Part shown: positions 33,376 through 47,160 of the stretch, one piece after another
Layout of the letters: each line of letters starts with the position of its first letter
Numbering within the stretch: position 1 is the first letter of the stretch
DNA from: Tolypeutes matacus
Lineage: Eukaryota > Chordata > Mammalia > Cingulata > Chlamyphoridae
Reading direction: 5' to 3'
DNA: 64,000 nt
Assembly: GCA_026826555.1 (NCBI GenBank)
Contig: JAKSZT010000142.1
Coordinates: 2,112,707-2,176,706, forward strand
Notes under the pieces: generated by a model
What the model saw: the letters and a program-made list of their open reading frames with translations, nothing else
Told to the model about the DNA's origin: nothing
Databases searched by the model: none
Program-made: the position numbers and the translations under genes

Positions 33376-34058
33376 GTATTAAAATAAATGGAATAAAATA
33401 AACTCAAATAAGGTTCTACTTGCACAGAAATCTATGTTTCTCAAAGGCTTTTTAAAAAATTAGTTAAACAACTGTTAAATTAATACTTAGAAAAAATGAG
33501 GTGATTTTCTATACAAATGCTAATTTTTAAATGAAAAAACAATGATGCAATGTACCAAATAATAGCACAATAAGTCTCTGACTTGTATCTTCAGACATAT
33601 TTTCACTATATATACATTATTTTATGCAAGGTCTTTTTACTACCGTGGAGGAGAAGATGGTCAGTGCAGGCAATACAGATCCACCAATTCTTATTTTAAA
33701 TCTACTGTACCTTAAAAGAATTTTGAAAGCATGCATACTTTTATTTCAGAGACAATTTAATCATCTCTTTCAGCTGCCCCTTAAAAATAACTTGGGACAT
33801 TCATCATTTTAAGCAGCTAGAGCACTTCAGATATTTCAGTCTTGGACTTTGCATGTAAATGTCTTAGTGTCTCTCCCATTAAAATAAGAATCTCTTAATG
33901 ATGGGCCATTCATGGCCATCTCCTGAGATGGAGTCATGGGAATAAACCATTTTAGGGTGGAAATTTGTGGTAATGTATCACATTCATTTTCCAAGGTAAC
34001 AAAGAAAAGGAAATTAAATAAGCACATCTGCCATTATTTTAACAATTCAAGCAGACTA

Positions 34059-34059
<1 letters not shown>
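33376..34059. other. Intergenic, no gene seen
   Basis: AT-rich, with no recognisable gene or repeat. Confidence 0.45.

Positions 34060-34088
<29 letters not shown>
34060..34088. repeat. (ATGT)n microsatellite
   Basis: Seven tandem ATGT units. The open frame across it (MYVCMYV...) is a by-product. Confidence 0.9.
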
Positions 34089-34090
<2 letters not shown>

Positions 34091-35480
34091 GTCAGTTAAT
34101 AGAGTGTAAAATCATCTTTCCTTTAAATAATCAAAAAATCAGGTTGCAGTCTAAAAATATAGTTAAAATTTGTCAACCTTGTCCATTATTACATGCAATT
34201 TTGACCAGGCACAACACTCTGGAGATGACTTATTCAGACCAAGAGCATTAGATTTGTATGCACCAAAATAATTTTTTCTTCTGGACTCATATGATCTTGT
34301 ATAATGAAATCTCCTGACTGTTAATGGCTTGCACATTATCTATAATTATTAGCTCACTTCCTTACCATTTGAGGTTAATACGAGCTTCCTCGTCTAATAG
34401 ATCTATACCCATGACAAATATCTCAGAATGCTCTGATGAATGATAATTCCATCTAGCAACTATTCATGTGACAATTAATTCCATTTTAGTTGCATAACAC
34501 AACCTGATTTTAAGGAATTTCAGACAAGAGCTGAGTATACTAAAGGGTCTCAAGGCCTACATGGATTAGATAATTGCATTTCACTTAAAATAAGTCAAAA
34601 AGCCTTTCTAAGTTTCTGTTTTCCCACTTTCAACATGATAATTGGCAACAGACAATAATTTTTAAAGAAAGATGTCAGGAGTAGCCTACCTGCTCTAGTG
34701 CCATTTGCTTCTGAAATGTAATAAATATATGGGAAATGTTTATATTATGTAAAATCAAGAATTATAATAGGGAAGCTTATGACAACCAGAAATAATTAGA
34801 AGTGAATATTTGATTTACATGTTGGGAAAGATTTACTAACCATAAAATCAACAACAGAATAATTCAGAAAGTAAAAGAATAATATATAAAATATTTAAAA
34901 TGTTAAAATATTTTTGTATTTGAGTAATAATAAACAATAAACTTAAAATCAACATACACACTAGTTAATGTATTTCCAATTTGTGGCATCCTTTCAGAGA
35001 GTTATGTAGACTTTCACTGCTCAAGGTTTACTGGCCAAAGAGCCTGGGGGTTCTAATACCAACACATCCCCCACCTATTTAGCAAGCCATGAATCCTGAC
35101 TATGTCTATATCTGCCAAAAAAGAGGCATTGGTTTTCTAATCTACACAAAGTTTCAGTGATGCTATTGCAGCCCTGAAAAAAGAGATAATATCCTAAATA
35201 GAGAAAAAGCATATACAAGTAAATAATAAGTAAGTTAAACATGAAGAGAAAAATGGGCAAAGAATATAAGCAAGTTATTTATAAAAAGAAGAGAAATTAT
35301 ATTTCAACAAACATTTAAAAGTTTACATCAAACATGTAAGAATTAACAAGCAATGTCTTCACTCACATGCCAAATTTGGAATGAATATATATAAAACTCT
35401 TTGCAGGTATGATGAAAATTAATAATTTAAAAACAAAATAACAACTCATAGTTACATAATACCTAACATCTATTAATAGT
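34089..35480. other. Intergenic, no gene seen
   Basis: AT-rich single-copy sequence without assignable features. Confidence 0.45.
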
Positions 35481-35484
35481 AATG

Positions 35485-35615
35485 ACACAACTTTTCAGAT
35501 GAGGAGTCTGAGGCTTAATTAAGTCACACATGTTTTCAGGGCAGAATTGAAGTTTGAACCTAGGCACTCTGACTCCAGAGCCCATGTTCTTAATCTGCAG
35601 TTTGCTGCCTCCCTT
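35485..35615 (+). mobile_element. MIR SINE
   Basis: GAATTGAAGTTTGAACCTAGG followed by CTCTGACTCCAGAGCCCATG is the MIR core with its B-box side. The preceding TTCAGATGAGGAGTCTGAGGC also fits. This is an ancient mammalian tRNA-derived SINE. Confidence 0.78.
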
Positions 35616-35619
35616 ATTG

Positions 35620-36780
35620 TTGATATAGGAGTAAGTAAGGACAATTTTTTAATGGACAATTTGGAAATAGAGATCAGGTTCCTTAAAAATGGCAATATAC
35701 CTTGACCTGTAATTTCCATATTAAAGATGTCTGTATAGAGTTACTTATTAATATAGAAAATTATAAGCAATTTAAATTTGCCACAATCGTTTAAATCAAT
35801 TAAAGTACATCTATTTGATATAGGATAATAAGACATGAAAAATCATGTTTCTAGGAAATATTTCAGTATATAAAAATATGTTCATGGTATTTTGTTAAAG
35901 ATAAAAAAGAGATTCCCAAACTATATGTAGATAATGTGAATCTTTAGGATGCATCAATGAATGAAATGGATAAAAATTGATGTCTGCTTGGTACTTACAT
36001 TCTAACAGAAAGCACAGACACAATATGTACAAATAAAGGAGTAATTTATGGTAAGTACTGAGGAAACACCAAGTGGGGGGCATATTAGGAATCTCAGAGC
36101 TAGGTGGCAGGTTGGGTTTTAATATTGAAAAGGTTGTTGAGAACAGTCCTCATGAAGAGAGTGACATTTGATCAAAGATTTAAAGTAACTGATGGGATTG
36201 GTCATGTGTATAGAAGGAACTGAATCTCATACAGTGGGCAACCAGTGGGAAGACACTTAGGTGGGTGCTGCCTCACAAGTTCAAAGAACTAGTGTAGCTG
36301 GAGTAGAATGAACAGATGAAAAGTAGTTGAAAATGAGGTTAAATAATTATTGGTGGGGCACAGATAAGGATTATATGATACTGTCAACAAATTATCTTCT
36401 CTTCTTAGAGAAATGGGATGGCCATTGGAGAGTTTAGTTAGAGAAATAGTAATATTATGACATGTTTTAAAAGGATGACTCTAACTGCTATTTTGGAAAG
36501 ACAAGCATAGAGGGTGGGACCCCAGATAAGTACAAATTTACTAACCCAGGCCAGTTTTGATGATGTCTCACACCAGAAAGAAGCATAGAGATGAGAAGAA
36601 GTAGTCAGTCTATAGACCTATTTAGGAATTAGTGTCAATAGGATTTCTTGAAGGATTATTGATTGGGTGTGACCATAATAGAGGAGTCAAGCATAATTCC
36701 AACTATTCTACTCTAAAAATGGGAAGGATAAATTTGCCATTGAGATAGAGGTGTTGATTTGAAGATAGTTTGGGGATGCA
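35620..36780. other. Intergenic with a possible ancient repeat at 36120-36350
   Basis: The stretch around 36160-36310, with GTGACATTTGATCAAAGATTT and GTGTAGCTGGAGTAGAATGA, looks like a widespread ancient mammalian repeat that I cannot name. The rest is unassigned. Confidence 0.45.
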
Positions 36781-36789
36781 GGGTAGATC

Positions 36790-36990
36790 AAGAATTTAGA
36801 CTACACAAACAGTGAACCCTAAGTTAAACCATGGATTTTAGTTAATAGTACAATTATAAAATTGTGTTATCATCAATTGTCAAATGTTCCACACCAATGT
36901 AAAGTGTTGTTGGTGATTTGGTATACAGGAATTCTGTATTTTATGCATGGTTGTTCTGTTAATCAAAAACTTGTCTAATAAAGAAAATAT
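36790..36990 (+). mobile_element. LINE 3' end fragment (second 3'UTR type)
   Basis: CCACACCAATGTAAAGTGTTG, then TTTTATGCATGGTTGTTCTG and an AATAAAG end, form a LINE-like 3' terminus. A similar end occurs at 40085-40230, after an interrupted copy of the poly(A) repeat. Confidence 0.6.
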
Positions 36991-37879
36991 AATAGTTTCA
37001 ATATTTACAGTTGAAATTAAAATAAATGCAAAATAATTTAAAAAATTAATGTACATTTTAACTTTGAAATGCTAACTCTGAACTAAAATGGAGAATTTGT
37101 GTAGTTCTTTTAGATATATAAATCTGTAGTAAATGAGGAAGTTTTCAAGTGAAATAAATAAAATTGGGAATTTTCACCATATGGATGATGTAGCAGATTC
37201 TGTCAGTTGCCTGCCCTTATCCCCTCTGCATATACCATTCATTTGCAAGCTGTCATGACTCCAAATGCCAGTTCTTGCCACTCTTTATTGAAAGTGCTCT
37301 TTTGCTGAAACTGCTTTACCTGCAAGTCAGGTAGGAAGGGTGGGTCAGGAAATTAATGTTCTTGAAAGCAACTTCCTATCAAAGTCAATAAATACTCCTG
37401 AGCCTTCACTCCATATATTATGCTTAGACACATGTTCTACACTATTCCCAGAGTTCCACTATGGGATTAAGCTCCAGTTGCCTACAGTTGCAAAAGCTTG
37501 ATAATACACGATTTATTAGCTTCCCTTGCTCCCTTATCTCAATTCTTCCCTTTCCTACCAAGTTTCCTTAAGATTAACTTCCCCCAATGAAACTATTTGT
37601 ACTCAATTCCTAATCACAGGAACTTCTCTGAATTCACATTAGGATACTTAATACTAGACATGGTCCTATGGAATAGATGCTCTGAATGGGATTTTGAAAT
37701 TGAATCATTCATAGGCCCATTTCTCATGGTACAATAGGTCGTGATGTCTCTAGCATAATATAACATCACAATCGCCAAGATTTTTAACTTGATGATTTAA
37801 GATGGACTAGAGGTAGAATCTTATTCAATATCTCAATTATTTGAGAGATTTGGATCATGCTATTTAAAAGAATAGGGAG
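36991..37879. other. Intergenic, no gene seen
   Basis: No gene or clear repeat family is visible here. Confidence 0.45.
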
Positions 37880-38755
37880 TTTAATTGTTATCTTTTTTAA
37901 CTTTTTATCATCATAACATGTATAATCTTAAAATTTCTGAATTTGACCAAGCATACAATTCACTGGTAGTTAATATATTCACAATATTGCACTACCATCA
38001 TCAAATCAATTACCAAAATTTTTCATCATCTCAATGAGAACTCTCCACATACTAGGCAATAACTCCACCTTCCCTTCTATCCCCATCTCCTTGTAAACTA
38101 TATTTTACTATCTCTTTATAAATTTCCTTATCTAGATATTTCATATTAGTGAAATCATACAATATTTATCTTTTTGTGCCTGTCTTATTTCATTCACCAT
38201 AAGGTCCTTGAAGTTCATCCATGTTTTTGCATGTATCAGAACTTCATTCCTTTTTACAGCTGAGTAATATTACATTGTGTGCATATGTCACATTTTGTTT
38301 ATCCATTAATCTGTTGATGGACACTTGAGTTTCTTCCACTGTTTGATTATAATGCTGCTATAAACATTGGTGTACAAATATCTCTTTGAGTCCCTGCTTT
38401 AAATTTTTTTGGCATATACCAAAACGTGGGAATGCTGCACCATATGGTAATTCTGTTTTCAACTATGAGGAACTGCCAAACTGCTTTCCACAGCAGCTGC
38501 ATGGTTTTACATTTCCACCCACAATGTATAAGTGTTCTGGTTTCTCCACATCCTCACCAAATCTTGTTATTGTCTGTTTTATTTTTAAGTTAATAACCAT
38601 CCTAATGGATGTGAATTGCTCTTTATTATTTTTGATTTGCATTTCCCCCATTCTCAATGATTTTGAGCTTCTTTTCATGTGCTTTTTTGTAAATCTTTTT
38701 TAGAGAAATGTATAGTAAATTCTTTTGTCGTTTGTCTTTTCATTTTCATAGGGGA
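37880..38755 (-). mobile_element. L1M 3' end, minus strand
   Basis: This is the reverse complement of an L1 3'UTR and ORF2 C-terminal region. For example 38170-38310 is the inverse of the conserved ORF2 end, and 38480-38560 matches 8430-8510 in the same orientation. It is 5'-truncated near 38755. No frame survives. Confidence 0.83.
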
Positions 38756-38769
38756 GACATTAGCACCTG

Positions 38770-39470
38770 ATATTTTGTAATAACATATCTGAGTGTATGT
38801 ATATATTTGAAATCCTAAATTCCCAAGTTCCTCCATAACTTATGGGGCAGAAGTGGCTTTCTCCTCCCTGCTAGAAGATAGCAGTCTCACCTTGCCTGGA
38901 GAAAATACATAGGCCTTGTGGGGACCCTGAGCCTAACCCAAGTCTTCAGCATGTAGCCACCTAGGTGAACACAACATAACTTAAAGGTTAACAATGCCCC
39001 CCTCCCCCCAGAGGGGAGAGAATGATAGCTGTTATCATAAACTTTAATCTTCCCAAAGCAGTAAATGTCCTTGGTAAACGTCCTTCCTGTGAGCATAGTG
39101 AAAGCATCATCACACCCCATGTGTATGCTTCATGTGACCCTAACAGGAACTTTGTTCTGATACCCTATGGAATATCCTTGTACTGGAACACTTTATGTAT
39201 CATCCTTCATTTTTCATCACTTTGCGAAGTGCTAACTTCATTCATTCTTTGACTGGCTGCTATTAAAGACTCTCTCCTATTCATAAGTCAAATAAAGCTT
39301 ATGCCTGACTAAGTGCCAGGAGGTCTTGTGGCCACACCACTTCATGCCCTTCAGGAGTAAGTTGTAATAATTGGTGAGGCACAGGCAGGAGACTGAAAGA
39401 TCACTGGCAGGAGTGGGTATGATCTCAGGGAAAGGAGTATCCACAGTGGAAATCCCTGGTTAGCCTATAA
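38770..39470 (+). mobile_element. Probable ERV LTR, boundaries unclear
   Basis: This is a GC-richer island within L1-rich DNA. Near its 3' side are a CTGCTATTAAAGACTC block and AATAAAGCTT about 40 bases later, a layout resembling the R-U5 part of a gammaretrovirus-like LTR. TTGGTGAGGCACAGGCAGG follows at about 39373 and could be leader sequence. No ends or target duplication were identified, so the call is tentative. Confidence 0.45.
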
Positions 39471-39690
39471 CATCCATATTAGTCAAAGAGGTGTTGATGC
39501 AAAGTACCAGATATCTGTTGGTTTTATAAAAGGTATTTATTTGGGGAAGAAGCTTACAAATACAAGGCCCTAAGGAGTCCAGCTCAAGGTTATTTCCTCA
39601 CCAAAGTCTGTTGCCACATGTTAAAGCAAGATGGAAGTCGACATCTGTCTGGTCTCTCCTTCCTTCTTCCTCTTAAGACTCCATGGGTCC
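39470..39690 (-). mobile_element. Partial LTR related to 22498-23142 and 46164-46697
   Basis: On the minus strand it contains AAATAAATACC, TTTTATAAAACC and a terminal GACTAATATGG, matching the 3' part of the other two LTRs. The rest is missing; another repeat copy begins at 39690. Confidence 0.7.
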
Positions 39691-40060
39691 TACATTTGAG
39701 CCTCCTTGGCACCGAAGAATTACTACCAAGCACGAACAAGCAATGCAACTGGAGAAAGACCTTGACCAAAAGGGGGAAAAGGTAAAGACAAATGAGTTTA
39801 TATGGCTAAGAAATTCAAAGTGAGTCTGGAGGTCATTCCAGTGGTTGCACTTATGCATATTTCAGCAAGATATCATTGACTGCCATAACAAATGCTACCT
39901 CAGATAGCAGGGCTTCTGAGGGCTCTGATGACATCTAAACACTATAGTCAGGGTAGATAGTTCAGGAGTTTGGTGCCTTGCCAGTGGGCCCTACTTTGGA
40001 ATTTATGCTCCCCAGTGTGACACATTTGAACTCAGTTGTAGTTTCCCTATGTAGATAAAC
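39690..40060 (+). mobile_element. L1-3'UTR-like poly(A) repeat, copy 6 (5' part)
   Basis: It matches 17990-18320 (GAGCCTCC..., TTTATATGGCTAAG, GGTGCCTTGCCAGTGGG). After about 40060 the family sequence is lost and a different LINE-like 3' end (40085-40230, ending in AATAAA and A-rich tail) follows. This is either a chimera or a subfamily with a different terminus. Confidence 0.75.
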
Positions 40061-40479
40061 CACATGAAATCAACAAGTTTCACAACAATGCAAGGTATTG
40101 GTAGTGGGGTGATGTAAGTTGACCCACTATAATGATATGCATGTTTGTGCTTTAAATTGACAATTTTTTTACTATACACTTATTGTATATGTATGTTCAT
40201 ATATGAATATATAAATCAATAAAATTTTTAAATGAGAAAAAGAAATATTTATAAAAATAGCAAATAAATAAATAAAAGAGGCTGAAAGGTGCCACGTACA
40301 AAAGTGCCCCCAGGGGGAAATAAAAGAGACTGCAGCAAAATTGTTGGCAAATGGTGCACATGTTCAATTCCAGTTTACTGGACCACTGAAACGCAAAATG
40401 AACCTTTCTGGACTGACTCAACTTTCTGAATAGACCTCATCTAGTACCCTGAGGCAATATACCCCAAGTTCTATAAGAG
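40061..40479. other. LINE-like 3' end and short unassigned sequence
   Basis: 40085-40230 resembles the 3' end at 36890-36990. A short TAAA-rich stretch at 40258-40275 recalls a SINE tail. The rest is unassigned. Confidence 0.5.
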
Positions 40480-43400
40480 AGGATGGACCCCAGGACTGAA
40501 AAGTGTAAGGAAATGGGGCATTCCATGAGGGAGAAATTTTTTAAAAATCTTAGGAACTGGGAAGAAAATTCTGCAAAAAAACAAACAAAACAGATTAAGA
40601 TTCCTGGAAATGGAACAGAGGAAAGGAAGCTTTCTCTTGGAGGTGAAGAAATTGAACAAAAAGTTCAATTTTAAAAATTGTACCACATATCCTGGGCAAA
40701 AGTCATGTGAAAAAGAGCTGAAAAAACCATTACAGTTACACATGGGCTAATCTAAAGGTCTAGAAGAAGTTAGACAGAGCATCAAAGAAGAGCATTAATA
40801 CAAATCCAGTAAACTATAAAACCCTAGACAAGAGGGAGAAACAGTGTGGCAGAATTGATTTTTAAAAAGCATGATCCAATTATATGTTGTTTACAAGAGA
40901 CTTACCTTGGACCCAAAGACACAAACAGGGTGAAAATGAAAGTATGGAGAAAGATATTCCAAGCAAATAGTAACTAGAAAAGAGATGGGGTAGTTACGCA
41001 ATTACTGGACAAAATAAACTTTAAATCAAGTGTTATTACAAGACACAAAGGAGAACATTTAATAAAAGGGTCAATTAAAAAAGAAGAAATAGCAATCACA
41101 TATATACACCTAATGATGGTGCTCCAAAATATATGAGGAAAACAGGAAAAACTGAAGGGAGAAATAGACATCTCCACAATAACAGTTAGACACTCTTAAC
41201 AATAGATAGAATATCTAGACAGAAGGTCAATGAGGAAACAGAGAAATTGACTTATGTGATAAATGGAGTAGACCTAACAGACATGAACAGAGCAGTACAT
41301 CCAAAACAGAAGGATATACATTCCTTTCAGGTACACATGGATCATTCTCCAGGATAGACCACATGGTGAGTTACAAAACAAATCTCAAATTTTAAGAGAT
41401 TGAAATTATACAGAGCATATTCTCTGATCATAATGGAATAAAGCTGAATATCAATAACAGGCAGAGAAATAGAACATACTTAAATATATGGAAGTTAAGT
41501 AACACACTCCTAAAACATCAGTAGGTCAAAGAAGAAATTAAAATTGAAGTCAGTATTTATCTTGAGATGAATGAAAACAAGAACACAGCATATCAAAACT
41601 TATGGGACTCCGTGAATGCCAAGAGGGAAATATACAGCCCTACATGCTTACATTTTAAAAAGAAAGAAAGAAAAACAAGAAAGAAAATTTAAAAAAAATT
41701 AAAACAAGAAGAGCTAAAATCAAACACCTAACTGTACACTTGGAAGAACTAGAAAAGAACATAATACTAAACCCAAAGCAAGCACAATGAAAGAAATAAC
41801 AATGTTTAAAGCAGAAATAAATGAAATTGAGAATGAAAATGCAATAGAGAGCACTAATAAAACCAGAAGATGGTTCTTTGAAAAGATCAATAAAAACGAC
41901 AAAACCTTAGCTAGAATGATAAAGGGTAAAAGAGAGAAGAGGCAAATAAATAAAATCAGAAATGATAGAGAGGCATTATTATTGACCTCATAGAAATAAA
42001 TAGGATCATGAGAGGACACTATGATCAAATGTATGCCAACAAATGAGACAACCTAGATGAATGGACAACTTCCTCAAAACACCAAACAACCTACACTTAC
42101 TCTAGAAGAAATAGATCTCAACAGACAAATTACAAGAGGTTGAATCAGTCCTCAAAAACTTCCCAAAAAGAAAAGCATAGGACCAGACGGCTTAATATGT
42201 GAATTGTGCCAAACATACCAATCTTGCTCAAAAGTTTCTGAAAAATTGAACAGGAGGGAATACTACCTAATTCATTCTATCTTGCCAACCTCACCCTAAT
42301 ACCAAAATCAGATAAAGATTCTACCAGAAAAGAAAATTGCAGAGCAATTTCTCTTAGGAATATAGATTCAAAAATTTTAAGCAAAATCCTATCAAATCAA
42401 ATATAACATCAAATTCAAAGAATTATACACCATGATCAAATGAGTTTTATTCCAGGTTCAACATAAGAAAATCATTTAACATAATACATCACATCAACAA
42501 AATGAAAGAAAAAAAATCACATGGTCATCTCGTTTGGTACAGATTAGACATTTAACAAAATCTAGCATATTTCCTTGATAAAAACACTTAGAAAAATAGA
42601 AATAAAAAGAAACTTCCTCTACATGATAAAGGGCATATATGAAAAAAATCCACAGCTAAAATCTTACTCAATGATGCAAGACTGAAAGCTTTCCCTTCAA
42701 GATCTTTAAAAAGACTAGAGTGCCCACTGTCACCACAGTTGTTCAACACTATAGTGGAAGTTACAGCCAAAGTTGTTAGACAAGAAAAAGGGATAAAAGA
42801 CCAACAAATTCGAAGGGAAGAAGTAAAACTATCACTGTTTAAGGCTGCCATGATCCTATATAGAGGAAGTCCCAAAAAAATCAACAATAAAGCTACTGGA
42901 GCAAGTAAACAAATTAAGCAAAATGGCAGGGTATGAATCAACATGCAAAAATCACTAGTGTTTCTATACACTAGTAATGAGTAATGTCAGGAAGAAATTG
43001 AGAAAAAAATTCCATTTGCAGTAGCACTAAAATAATCAAATATCTAGGAATAAATTTAATCAAGGGGTAAATGACTTTTAAATGGAAAAAAATCTTTGGT
43101 AAAGAAATCAAAGAAAATCTAAATAAATGGAATGATATTCCATGTTCATGGTTTGCAAGACTAAATTTTGTTAAGATGTCAATTCTATTCAAAATTATTT
43201 ACAGATTCAATGCACTCTCAATCATAATTCCAACAGCCTATTTTGCAGAAATGGAAAAGCCAATTGTCAAATTTCTTTGGAAAGGGTAAGCGATGCCAAA
43301 TAACCAACATCATCTAAAAAAAGAAGAAAAATTTGGAGGCCTCTCACCTCCTGACTTTAAAGGTTATTACAAATGTACAGTAGTCAAAACAGCATGGTAC

Positions 43401-43944
43401 TGACACAAGAATATATATACAGACCAATAGAATCAAATTGAGAATTCAGCAATAGACCTTCAAATCTATTGTCAATTGATTTTTTACAAGGCTGCCAAGT
43501 ACACTCAATTGAAAGAATAGTCTCTTCAAGAAATGGTACTGGTAAAATTGGAAATCTATAAGCAAAAGAAGAAGGACCCCTTTCTCACACCACATACAAA
43601 AATTAATTCAAAATAGGTCAAATACCTAAATATAAGAATAAGGATAATATAAGTACTAGAAGAAAATATAGGTAAGAATCTTCAAGATCTTGTGGTAAGC
43701 AGTGATTTTTTAGACTTTACGCCCAAAGCACAAGCAACAAAAGAAGAAAAAATAGATAAATGTACCTCATCAAAATTAAGAACTTTTAGGCATCAAGGAC
43801 TGTATCACAAAAATGAAAAGACAACCTACTTGATGGAAGAAAATATTTGGAAACAACATATATGATAAGGGTTTAATATCCAGAATAAATAAAGAAATCC
43901 TACAACTCAACAATAAAAATACAACCCAGTTAAAAAAAAATGGT
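40480..43944 (+). mobile_element. L1 ORF2, cut at the 3' side by another L1
   Basis: Sequence before ORF2 lies at 40480-40860. Endonuclease-type sequence begins near 40880 (CAAGAGACTTACCTTGGACCC), and reverse transcriptase and thumb follow to 43944. The catalytic FADD motif is replaced by FKAA (42838-42849), so the enzyme would be dead even without the many stops. At 43944 the sequence breaks inside ORF2 and a different L1's 5'UTR begins. Confidence 0.85.
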
Positions 43945-44454
43945 AAGGCGGACTTCAGGGAAGATGGCATTAGAGTAGGCACACAGGGCTCAACTCTCTC
44001 TCTCTCTCTCTCAAAAAAAAAAAAAAAAAAATGGAGAAAGAGCAAACAGCTATCCAAGGGATCTGCTTTGGAGATCATCAGACCAGGACAGTGCTGCACA
44101 ACCCCAGGAGGGTGAGGGACAGAGAAACAAAGAACCTGAAATGACAATCCTGAGTTACTAAACTCCATAGTGGCTGGGAAGGGCTCCCATTCCCCATGCT
44201 CAGGGTATGGATAAAGCCTGGATAAAACTCATGTTCTACTGCAACCAACTGAAGTAGGAACAGATGTCTTCCTCTCTGAGGAGAGGGAGACTATGGAAGA
44301 GGGCAGAGACTGATTTCTCTTCAGTGAATTTGAGCTATAGAGGCACTTTGGATCTCAACACTGGCCAGACTAGAATCACAGGCAAGCAGAGGTTGAAAGA
44401 AACACCTCTGTGGAAAGATTCACCAACAGGCACAAACTGCTGCTGGATCTCATT

Positions 44455-45420
44455 GATTGCCACAGTAAACATTGCCTCATATATTGGGGACTCCTGAGGG
44501 ATCTAGAGACATTCAGACACTATAAGCAGGACAGACAGTACAGGAATTTGGCATCCTGGCAGTGGACCTTACTTTGGAATTTATGCTCCCCCATGTAACA
44601 GTTAGACACATTTATAGTTTCCCTACACATGGCTCTTCTGTCCCTTGTATTTGAACCTATAATTAACACTATACTTGTTAAATATATGTCCCAGAGACTT
44701 AAATCTTTCTTCCGTCCATGTGCCAGTTGAGACCAAATCTCAGCAGAGTTGCAACACCCACTTTCCATTTTACTGGACTCATCCATGACAACTAACAAGG
44801 AGATGATAATGGACAACGCCCATCCCAAGGAACAGAGAGTGTTGGCAACAGCAAGCAAGATAATTACTTCCATCTGTCCCATGGGATCTAAGCCCCCTCT
44901 CAACTACAATCAGAGTGCACATCACCATCCCCAAATCCTCAAGATCAAGGAATGAAAAATGGACTAAAGTAGACTTATTATTATTCTACTATAGACTTAT
45001 TATTATCCTAGCAATGGAAGAACTTTTATCATTGATAAAAAAAAAAGGATGTGGCCACCAGAGGTTCTAAAGGGAGGGAGAGGGAAGATTGGATGTAATA
45101 TGGGGGCATTTTCAGGACATTGGAATTGTCCTGGATGACATTGCTATGATAGATACAGGCCATTATATATTTTGTCATAACCTGTAAAATTGTGTAGGAC
45201 AGAGTATAAACTATAATGTAAAGTATAGTCCATGGTTAGTAGCAATGCTTCAGTATGTGTTCATCAATTGTAACAAATATACGACACACTAATGAAGGAT
45301 GTGGTTAATGTGGGGAAGTGTGGGACAGGGAGGGAGGGAGTGAGACATATGGAAATACTCTATATTTTTTATTTAACATTTAAGTAATCTAAAGCTTTTA
45401 AAAAATATTTTCATTAAAAA
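44455..45420 (+). mobile_element. L1-3'UTR-like poly(A) repeat, copy 7
   Basis: It is inserted in the 5'UTR of the surrounding L1. It aligns with 18190-19050 and 53880-54800 and ends in an A-rich tail at 45400-45425. The hairpin near the 3' end is degenerate here (ATATGGAAATACTCTATAT). Confidence 0.82.
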
Positions 45421-45716
45421 AGAGCCATCTGCTGGCCAGACAGGAAATTGCATGGAGAAAAAACACTTCTAGTCTCTCTTGTCCTAAACTCCCAGGAGGA
45501 CATCTCATCGCATTAATTAGTCTATGACCTGAATTTGATAACTTAAGCTGGGCAATTTTTAAGACTCAGAAGAAGTTGAACAAAAAATCAAAGAAAAGTT
45601 GTGAAAGAAAACCAATATGCAAGAGAGAGAAATTAACCATCAGAGTAAATTCAACAACATACTCAGATGTCTAGACATCAGTAAAGAAATACATACCCTA
45701 CCAAAAAATAAGAAGA

Positions 45717-47160
45717 GATGACACAGCCAAAGGAAGAAACCAAATATCCTGATGAGATACAGGATTTAAAACAACTAATCAATGATAACACAAAAACCTA
45801 GTAAATCAATTCAGAGTTGAAAGAAAATATGTCTAAAGAGATAAGGGATATTAAGAAGACACTGAGTGAGTATAAAGAACAATTTGAAAGCCTGCAAAAA
45901 AAGGGAGCAGACATTATGCAAATGAAAGACACAATGGATGAGATTGAAAATATATTGGAGGTATATAATAGCAGATTTGAATTGAAGGAGGACAGAATTA
46001 GTGATATCTATGACAGAATATTTGAACTTGAAAACACAGGAAAAAAAGAAAGAGAAAAGAATGGAAAAAATGGAACAGGATCCCATAGAATTGAATGATA
46101 ACTTGAAATGTACAAGCATGTAGGTTATTGGTGTCCCAGAAGAAAAAGAGAACTGAAAGAGGATGCATTAGTCTTTCAAATGGGTGCTGTTACAAAGCAC
46201 CAGGCATCTGTTAGCTTTTATAAAGGGTATTTATTTGTGGTAGAAGCTTACAATTACAAGGCCCTAAAAAGTTCAAACCAAGGCTGTTTTCTCACCAAAG
46301 TCAGTTGGTTGCTGATACCTGCTTGGTCTCTCCTTTCCCTCTGGGCTTCTAATCCTCTACCTCTCCTGTTTAGGGCTTTTTTCTTTCCAGGCCTTCTCAG
46401 CTGCAAACTTTCAGGCAAATGACTCATCTCTCCCTGGTGCCGCAGGATCAAAAATGACAAAATTTTCTTTTCTTCCATGCGTCTTCTTGAGTGAGTGCCT
46501 GCATATATAGGCCCACCAAGGGGGTGGGGATTCACCTTGAGTCACGCTTTACTGATATATTAGCATCACAAGCCCTAAATTGAATTTATCAACCTTTGAA
46601 TTTAATACAATGAAAGGATATCACACCCAGAGTAATATATTGGTTTACAAATATAATCTTTCTCATTTGGGGATTTATAAATAATCTCAAATTGCCAGAG
46701 GAGGCAGAAAGACTATTTGAGGTAATAATGACTGAAACTTTCCTAATCCTTTTGAAAAACATAAATATCAATAACCAGGAAGGGCAACACCCCCCCCAAA
46801 AGAACAAATCTTAACAGATGTACTCTAAGACACCTACTATTCAGTGTAACAAATATCAGAGATTAAGAGAGGATTATGAAAGCAGCCAGAGAAAAGCAAA
46901 GCATCATGTACAAGGGACTTTCAATTACGTTAAGTGCCAATCTCTCAACAGAAACCATGGAGGCAAGAAGAAAGTGGCACAATGCATTTAAGGTAATGAA
47001 AAAGTAAAACTGCCAGGCAAGAATTCTGTATCCAACAAAAATGTTCTTCAAAAAATAAGGGTAATTTTAAAGTCCTCAGGAACAAATAAAAACTGAGAGT
47101 ATGTTTCTGAATCACAAAATTTACAAGAGATACTAAAGGAAGCACTGCAGCCTGAAAGGA
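45717..47160 (+). pseudogene. L1 ORF1 relic, interrupted by an LTR
   Basis: L1 ORF1p is a trimeric RNA-binding chaperone of the L1 particle. The start MTQPKEE lies at 45717, followed by two stops near 45798. The open frame 45817-46098 is charged and heptad-like (coiled coil). The central RRM part is split by the solo LTR at 46164-46697. The C-terminal domain at about 46860-47060 reads LSTETMEARRKWHNAF then ARILYPTKMFF, with stops. It is not functional. Confidence 0.8.
46164..46697 (-). mobile_element. Solo LTR (MaLR/ERVL-like), 5-bp TSD, minus strand
   Basis: On the minus strand it runs TGGCAATT...ACTAATGCA, flanked by GAGGA (46159-46163 and 46698-46702). Removing it and one repeat rejoins the L1 ORF1 sequence. 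It shares AAATAAATACCCTTTATAAAA and the 3' end with 22498-23142. Confidence 0.82.

Noticed and set aside
42739..42936. Active L1 reverse transcriptase
   Set aside because: The catalytic FADD position reads FKAA, and stops surround the frame.
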